Origin: Gemmatimonadota bacterium
GTDB lineage: Bacteria; Gemmatimonadota; Gemmatimonadetes; Gemmatimonadales; GWC2-71-9
Assembly: GCA_003222235.1 (NCBI GenBank)
Contig: QHVD01000304.1
Coordinates: forward strand, 6,802 to 16,506
Direction: 5' to 3'
Length of the DNA stretch: 9,705 nucleotides
Below are positions 5,609 through 9,705 of the stretch, in pieces (the first letter of the stretch is position 1; each line of letters opens with the position of its first letter). Both the position numbers and the translations under genes were made by a program. The notes under the pieces were generated by a model. That model was given only the letters and a program-made list of their open reading frames with translations. It was not told the origin of the DNA and did no database searches.

Positions 5609-6094
5609 GTGCGCCTGTCTGAGCTTCTGTCTCCATCCCGCATCCGAATACCCCTGACTGCGACGGACAAGGAGGGGGTGCTGCGAGAGCTCGTTGAATT
5701 GCTGGTGACGGGCAACGGGGCTGGGGGCGGGGGCGGGGGCGGCGGGGAAAACACCAGGGACGACGTGCTGGAGGCAATTCTCGAACGAGAGCGGCAGTTT
5801 CCGACGGGGATCGGCTACGGTGTAGCGGTGCCTCACGGCAAGACACCGGCGCTGTCCTCGCTCGTGGTCGTTGCGGGGACGACCCCTGCGCCGGTGCCGT
5901 ATGAGACGGTCGACGGGGAGCCGGTGCGGCTGTTCTTCCTGCTGGCCGGTCCGGAATCCTGCGCTGGAGCGCACGTCAAGGTGCTGAGCCGCATTTCCCG
6001 GCTGGTGCGACGGGAGCCGATCAGAGGCCGCCTGCTCGGCGCGAGGAGCCCGGAAGAGTTCTACACCGTGCTGTGCGAAGCGGAGGTACCATAG
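5609..6094 (+). CDS. Stand-alone PTS EIIA protein, type 2 (PtsN/fructose-type fold)
   Basis: The 161-residue protein is a single EIIA type 2 domain, the kind that receives phosphate on His from HPr or NPr. The active-site segment FPTGIGYGVAVPHGK places the phosphorylated His at H76. Flanking features fit too: the N-terminal LSELLSPSRIRIPL strand and KEGVLRELVELL helix, VLEAILERE before the site, and VRLFFLLAGPE plus HVKVLSRISRLVR after it. No EIIB, EIIC, HPr, EI, rpoN or hprK gene is in the window, so a regulatory role like that of PtsN is more likely than sugar transport, but this is inference. Residues 39-46 are eight glycines in the loop between the first two helices, encoded by a (GGGGGC)n tract. 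The start is GTG 5609 with only a weak TTGGA upstream. The stop lies within the start region of aspS. Confidence 0.87.
   Translation: MRLSELLSPSRIRIPLTATDKEGVLRELVELLVTGNGAGGGGGGGGENTRDDVLEAILERERQFPTGIGYGVAVPHGKTPALSSLVVVAGTTPAPVPYETVDGEPVRLFFLLAGPESCAGAHVKVLSRISRLVRREPIRGRLLGARSPEEFYTVLCEAEVP
5717..5747 (+). repeat. G-rich hexamer repeat, G-quadruplex motif
   Basis: G-runs of 4, 5, 5, 5 and 4 bases are separated by 1-4 bases. The core is three copies of GGGGGC (5723-5740). The tract lies in the sense strand of the EIIA gene, so it is present in the mRNA, and encodes an octaglycine loop. Gain or loss of a 6-base unit would change the glycine count without breaking the frame. Confidence 0.8.
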
Positions 6095-7863
6095 AAAGCG
6101 CCAGTCGGACCTCCCGGCGCACGCACCGCTGCGGCGAGTTGCGGGCGCAGCATGTGGGGGAGCGGGTGCGGCTGGGCGGCTGGGTGGATCGCCGCCGCGA
6201 CCTCGGCGGCATCGTCTTCATCGACCTGCGCGACCGCGCCGGGATCGTGCAGTTGGCGGTGGGCCCCGGTGCGCCCGAAGGGGTGCGTCGTACCGCCGCC
6301 GCGCTGGCGAGCGAGACCGTCGTCGAGGTCGAAGGCGAGGTCAGCGCGCGACCGCCGAACATGAAGAACCCGGAGCTCGCCACGGGCGAGGTCGAGGTGC
6401 ACCCAGGGAGGCTGGTCGTCGTCGGTCCGGCCGTGACGCCGGCGATCCCGGTGACGCGCGCGAAGGGCGAGGAGCTGCCGGCCGAGGAGCTGCGTCTGAA
6501 ATACCGGCACCTCGACCTGCGCCGCCCCGAGATGCAGGCGAACCTTGCGCTGCGGCACCGCCTGCTGCAGCGGGCCAGGAAGACGCTGTCCGACCTCGAC
6601 TTCCTCGAGATCGAGACTCCCATCCTCACCAAGCCCACGCCGGAGGGCGCCCGCGACTACCTGGTGCCGTCGCGCGTGCACCCGGGTGAGTTCTACGCCC
6701 TGCCGCAGTCGCCACAGCTCTACAAGCAGCTGCTCATGGTATCGGGGTTCGACCGCTATTTCCAGCTGGCGCGCTGTTTTCGCGACGAAGACCTGCGCAA
6801 CGACCGACAGCCCGAATTCACCCAGATCGACCTCGAGGCCTCGTTCGTGGAGACGGAGGACGTGCTCGGGTTCGTCGAGGCGGTGCTCGTGGCGTTGTGG
6901 GACGAGGCCGGGCACCGGATCGCGCGGCCCTTTTCCCGGATCCTGTGGCGCGACGCGATGGAGCGGTACGGAACCGACAAGCCGGATCTGCGCTACGATC
7001 TCCCCATCGCGGATTGGACCGCGCACGCCCAGCGGTTGCACGTGCCGTTCTTCGAGTCCGCCCTGCAGGACGGGGCGCGTGTGCGCGGGCTTGCGGTGGA
7101 GGGCGGCGGCGCGCTGACGCGCAAGGACGTGGACGCGCTTGCCGAGATGGCGAAGCGGCTTGGCGGCTCTGGGCTGGCGTGGGTGAAGCGCCAGGGCGAC
7201 CAGATCTCGGGATCCGTGGCGAAGCACTTCACGACGGAGACGCTGGGGGAGCTCGGCGTGGGAGATGGCGACGCCGCCCTCTTCGCCGCCGGCCCCGACC
7301 GCGTGACGTCTCCCGTGCTCGACCGCGTCCGGCAGGAGGTCATCCGGCGGCTCGCTCCCCCGCCGAAGGCGGCGCACGCGTTCTGCTGGGTCGTGGACTT
7401 CCCGCTGTTCGAGCCCGACCCGGAGACGGGGAAGCCGGTATTCGCGCATCATCCCTTCACCGCGCCGCATCCCGACGACCTGCAGCGGCTGGAGGCCGAG
7501 CCGTTCGAGTGCCGCGCGCTCCATTACGACGCGGTCTACAACGGCGCCGAGCTCGGCTCGGGCTCGATCCGGATCACGGACCCGGCGCTCCAGCGGACGG
7601 TGCTGGCGCGCCTGGGCATTTCCCCCGCGGACGCCGAGGCGCGGTTCGGGTTCTTGCTGAACGGACTGCAGGCGGGGGCGCCCCCGCACGGCGGGTTCGC
7701 CATCGGGTTCGACCGGGTGGTGATGCTCCTCGCCGGCGCGGGCTCGTTGCGCGACGTGATCGCGTTCCCGAAGACCACGGCGGCCCGCGCGCTGTTCGAG
7801 GGCGCGCCGGCGCCGGCGAACCCGGCGGACCTGGCGGCCCTGCACATCGCGATCGAGCGATGA
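6073..7863 (+). CDS. aspS: Aspartyl-tRNA synthetase (class II)
   Basis: AspRS charges tRNA with aspartate. The 596-residue product (E. coli 590) is complete. It has the N-terminal anticodon-binding OB domain (THRCGELRAQHVGERVRLGGWVDRRRDLGG, residues 17-46) and the catalytic core with QSPQLYKQ (212-219). Motif 2 is FRDEDLRNDRQPEFTQIDLE (236-255). The bacterial-type GAD insertion covers about residues 310-420, HHPFTAPHPDD is at 459-469, and motif 3 is GGFAIGFDR (540-548). The RRDLGG leucine resembles discriminating, tRNA-Asp-specific enzymes rather than the His form of some non-discriminating ones, but one residue does not settle this. The start is uncertain. GTG 6073 is the only standard start codon before the conserved region and lacks a Shine-Dalgarno; a GGAGGT at 6082-6087 instead points to an ATA at 6091. 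The gene overlaps the EIIA gene and ends in ATGA with phoH. Confidence 0.97.
   Translation: MRSGGTIESASRTSRRTHRCGELRAQHVGERVRLGGWVDRRRDLGGIVFIDLRDRAGIVQLAVGPGAPEGVRRTAAALASETVVEVEGEVSARPPNMKNPELATGEVEVHPGRLVVVGPAVTPAIPVTRAKGEELPAEELRLKYRHLDLRRPEMQANLALRHRLLQRARKTLSDLDFLEIETPILTKPTPEGARDYLVPSRVHPGEFYALPQSPQLYKQLLMVSGFDRYFQLARCFRDEDLRNDRQPEFTQIDLEASFVETEDVLGFVEAVLVALWDEAGHRIARPFSRILWRDAMERYGTDKPDLRYDLPIADWTAHAQRLHVPFFESALQDGARVRGLAVEGGGALTRKDVDALAEMAKRLGGSGLAWVKRQGDQISGSVAKHFTTETLGELGVGDGDAALFAAGPDRVTSPVLDRVRQEVIRRLAPPPKAAHAFCWVVDFPLFEPDPETGKPVFAHHPFTAPHPDDLQRLEAEPFECRALHYDAVYNGAELGSGSIRITDPALQRTVLARLGISPADAEARFGFLLNGLQAGAPPHGGFAIGFDRVVMLLAGAGSLRDVIAFPKTTAARALFEGAPAPANPADLAALHIAIER
6082..6087 (+). 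promoter_or_regulatory. Shine-Dalgarno-like GGAGGT inside the annotated aspS 5' end
   Basis: GGAGGT lies downstream of the only standard start codon (GTG 6073) and 3 bases upstream of an in-frame ATA (6091-6093), which overlaps the EIIA stop TAG (6092-6094). It may mark the real translation start or may simply be part of the codons for Gly-Gly. Confidence 0.4.
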
Positions 7864-8816
7864 GCGACGAAATCATTCACCGCCTGTCGACCGAAGGGGT
7901 GGATTCGTTCGCGCTCGCCGGCGTGAACGACGGCAACCTGGTGGAGCTGGCAAAGCGACTGGGCGTGCGGGTGTCGCTGCGCGGCGACACCCTTATGCTC
8001 CAGGGGCCGCTCCGTGCGGTGGAGCGGGCGACGCCGGTGGCGCAGGCCCTCGTGGATCTCGCGCGCGTGGGCGAGATCGTGGATGTCGAGGACGTCGAGC
8101 GGCTCGTCGACGAGGAATCCCACGGCGCGCCCGACCGCGCTAAGGACGGCGAATTCAAGATCATCCTCCCGGGGCTGCGGCGGGTGATCCAGCCGAAGAC
8201 GGCGGGCCAGCGCGACTACCTCGAGGCGATCGTCAGACAGGACATCGTGGTGGGGATCGGCCCTGCCGGAACGGGAAAGACCTATCTCGCCGTGGCCGCC
8301 GCAGTGGACGCCCTGGCGCGCAAGCGGGTGCGCCGCATCGTGCTCGCCCGGCCGGCGGTCGAGGCGGGCGAGAGTCTCGGGTTCCTCCCGGGCGACGTGC
8401 AGGACAAAGTGGATCCCTACCTGCGCCCGCTGTACGACGCGCTCGAGGACATGATGCCGCGCGAGCGGGTGCAGCGGGCGATCGAGAGCCGCGTCATCGA
8501 GATCGCCCCGCTCGCCTACATGCGCGGGCGCACCCTGTCCGACGCGTTCGTGATCCTGGACGAGGCCCAGAACGCCACCGGCATGCAGATGAAGATGTTC
8601 CTCACCCGCCTGGGGGTGAACTCACGGGCGGTTATCACGGGCGACAAGACGCAGATCGACCTCACCAACCGCGAGGACTCGGGGCTGCTCCAAATCGAGC
8701 GGATCCTCCCGGGCATCGAGGGCATCGGCTTCTGCTACCTCGGCGAAGCCGACGTCGTCCGCCACCGGCTCGTCCGCGACATCATTCGGGCGTACGCCGA
8801 GGACGCGCAGGGCTAG
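7860..8816 (+). CDS. phoH: PhoH-family ATPase (PhoH/YbeZ-like)
   Basis: PhoH-like proteins are cytoplasmic P-loop ATPases, related to the nucleotide-binding half of superfamily 1 helicases and linked with RNA metabolism and YbeY. This 318-residue product has an N-terminal small domain (about 17-66; FALAGVNDGNLVELAKRLGV). The ATPase domain follows, with Walker A GPAGTGKT (134-141), LARPAVEAGESLGFLPG (162-178), APLAYMRGRTL (216-225) and Walker B FVILDEAQN (230-238). Later motifs are MFLTRLG and VITGDKTQIDL (258-268). The ATG at 7860 overlaps the aspS stop as ATGA, so coupling is likely; homologues start at this point, although the frame stays open far upstream inside aspS. A pgpH-type gene starts one base after its stop, the usual phoH-yqfF order seen in many bacteria. 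Precise function remains unclear for the family. Confidence 0.95.
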   Translation: MSDEIIHRLSTEGVDSFALAGVNDGNLVELAKRLGVRVSLRGDTLMLQGPLRAVERATPVAQALVDLARVGEIVDVEDVERLVDEESHGAPDRAKDGEFKIILPGLRRVIQPKTAGQRDYLEAIVRQDIVVGIGPAGTGKTYLAVAAAVDALARKRVRRIVLARPAVEAGESLGFLPGDVQDKVDPYLRPLYDALEDMMPRERVQRAIESRVIEIAPLAYMRGRTLSDAFVILDEAQNATGMQMKMFLTRLGVNSRAVITGDKTQIDLTNREDSGLLQIERILPGIEGIGFCYLGEADVVRHRLVRDIIRAYAEDAQG

Positions 8817-8817
8817 C

Positions 8818-9705
8818 GTGAGGCTCCCGACGAAGCAGCAGGTGCGCTATCACGGCGCCCGCTGGTGGTGGGTGGCCGCGCTCGCCGCGCTCGCGTACGC
8901 GGCGTTCCCTTCCACTGCGGGCAACGTCGCGCCCCTGCTCGATCCCGGGGCGGTGTCCGAGCGCGAGGTCCTTGCGCCGTTCACGTTCCCGGTCAACAAG
9001 TCGGACCCTGACCTCGCGCGCGAGGCCGAAGCGCTCGCGAGCACGGTCAAGCCGATCTACGAGTTTCAGCAGCGCGCGCTCGACAGCGCCACGATCGCAA
9101 TGCACGCGTTCTTCAGCGCGATGCAAACCGCCGCCGGCCAGGGCGGACCGTCGGCGATCCTGCGCTTCGCGAAGGACCAGGGCGTGGACCTGAGGCCGGC
9201 CGAGGCGGCCTACCTCGCCCAGAGCGGCCACCGCGCCCTTCTCGAGCAAGGGCTACGCGACCTGTTCGAGCGCACACTCGCCCTCGGCGTGACCGGAGCG
9301 GGCGTGCTCCAGCAGGAGCGCGCACCCGACCTCGTCGCGCGGCGCGGCGCATCCGAAGCGTCCGTGCCACGCGACCAGGTCCTGTCCTATGAGGGATACC
9401 TCGCCCGGGCCCGCGCCGCGCCGCCCGACAAGGGCTCGACGGTCGGCGTCTCCCTGTACATCCGGCTGGCGGACCATTTCTTCCGGCCCACTCTTGTGCC
9501 CAACGTGCTCGAGGCCGAGCGGCGCCGGGACGAGCTGCGGCGGGGCGTGGATCCGAACAAGTACGTCGTGCGCGGCGGCGACCGGATCGTGGGCGCCCAC
9601 GAGGTCGTGACGAACGAAGCGCACGAGAAGCTCGTCGCGCTGTACAACGACCTCGTGCGGCGCGGGGCGGCGACCAGCCGGTCGCCGGGTGGCGTGTTCG
9701 GTCCC
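8818..9705 (+). CDS. pgpH: 7TM-HD family phosphohydrolase, c-di-AMP phosphodiesterase type (3' end cut off)
   Basis: The frame opens with GTG 8818, one base after the phoH stop, and stays open for 296 codons to the window edge. Residues about 16-31 (WWWVAALAALAYAAFP) form the first membrane segment. Residues about 32-296 look like the extracellular domain of 7TM-HD proteins (7TMR-HDED), with REVLAPFTFPVNKSDPDLAREAE near the start. Near the end are FFRPTLVPNVLEAERRRDEL and VVRGGDRIVGAHEVVTNEAHEKL, matching the 'PN...T...R' and 'G..IV..G..VT' pattern of the family. The expected seven further membrane helices and cytoplasmic HD domain would lie outside the window. Characterised members (Listeria PgpH) hydrolyse c-di-AMP. 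Position directly after phoH supports the call, but without the HD domain the activity cannot be confirmed here. Confidence 0.87.
   Translation, partial: MRLPTKQQVRYHGARWWWVAALAALAYAAFPSTAGNVAPLLDPGAVSEREVLAPFTFPVNKSDPDLAREAEALASTVKPIYEFQQRALDSATIAMHAFFSAMQTAAGQGGPSAILRFAKDQGVDLRPAEAAYLAQSGHRALLEQGLRDLFERTLALGVTGAGVLQQERAPDLVARRGASEASVPRDQVLSYEGYLARARAAPPDKGSTVGVSLYIRLADHFFRPTLVPNVLEAERRRDELRRGVDPNKYVVRGGDRIVGAHEVVTNEAHEKLVALYNDLVRRGAATSRSPGGVFGP

Noticed and set aside
6061..7845. 594-codon open frame on the minus strand opposite aspS
   Set aside because: Covers almost exactly the AspRS gene and encodes low-complexity Arg/His/Leu-rich sequence with no family motif; a shadow of aspS codon bias.
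6897..7859. Upstream extension of the phoH frame through aspS
   Set aside because: The extension is Arg/Gly/Pro-rich noise antiphase to aspS; ATG 7860 gives the family-typical N-terminus and an ATGA overlap.

Overview
The window is a gene-dense, high-GC bacterial stretch, almost certainly chromosomal and housekeeping in character. I see no mobile element, CRISPR array, tRNA or rRNA. Gene content and protein style fit a member of the FCB group, most likely Gemmatimonadota: a PanB with the DSVNQ-type loop, aspS followed by phoH and a 7TM-HD gene, and a YqeK gene followed by a LytR_C gene. That placement is an inference from memory of these families, not a search result. No gene-free stretch exceeds 300 bases; the longest gaps are 147 bases (panB to panC) and 150 bases (rlmN to the EIIA gene).

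Region 1 (2-4456, + strand) reads as one long gene string. It starts with the 3' part of a soluble GAF plus methyl-accepting signalling protein. A folK (HPPK, folate synthesis) follows that is broken by an exact 20-bp tandem duplication. Next come panB and panC (pantothenate/CoA synthesis), a YqeK-type HD hydrolase and a small predicted lipoprotein with a LytR_C domain. folK and panB are linked in biology because PanB uses methylene-tetrahydrofolate, and the original folK stop overlaps the panB start (ATGA). panC is set apart from panB by a spacer with a strong 11-bp hairpin.

Region 2 (4379-5458, - strand) is rlmN, a complete radical-SAM rRNA/tRNA methyltransferase. It converges on the LytR_C gene with a 78-bp tail-to-tail coding overlap. 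It starts from a GTG with a textbook GGAGG.

Region 3 (5609-9705, + strand) is a tightly packed string: a stand-alone PTS EIIA (type 2) protein, aspS, phoH and the first 296 codons of a pgpH/yqfF-type 7TM-HD c-di-AMP phosphodiesterase that runs off the window. The genes overlap by a few bases or are 1 base apart. The divergent spacer between rlmN and the EIIA gene holds an AT-rich island with several dyad symmetries and probably carries the promoters.

The window does not show a clear new system. The best leads are the folK duplication, the dyad-rich divergent spacer, a G-quadruplex-type glycine tract inside the EIIA gene, and the uncertain (possibly AUA) start of aspS.
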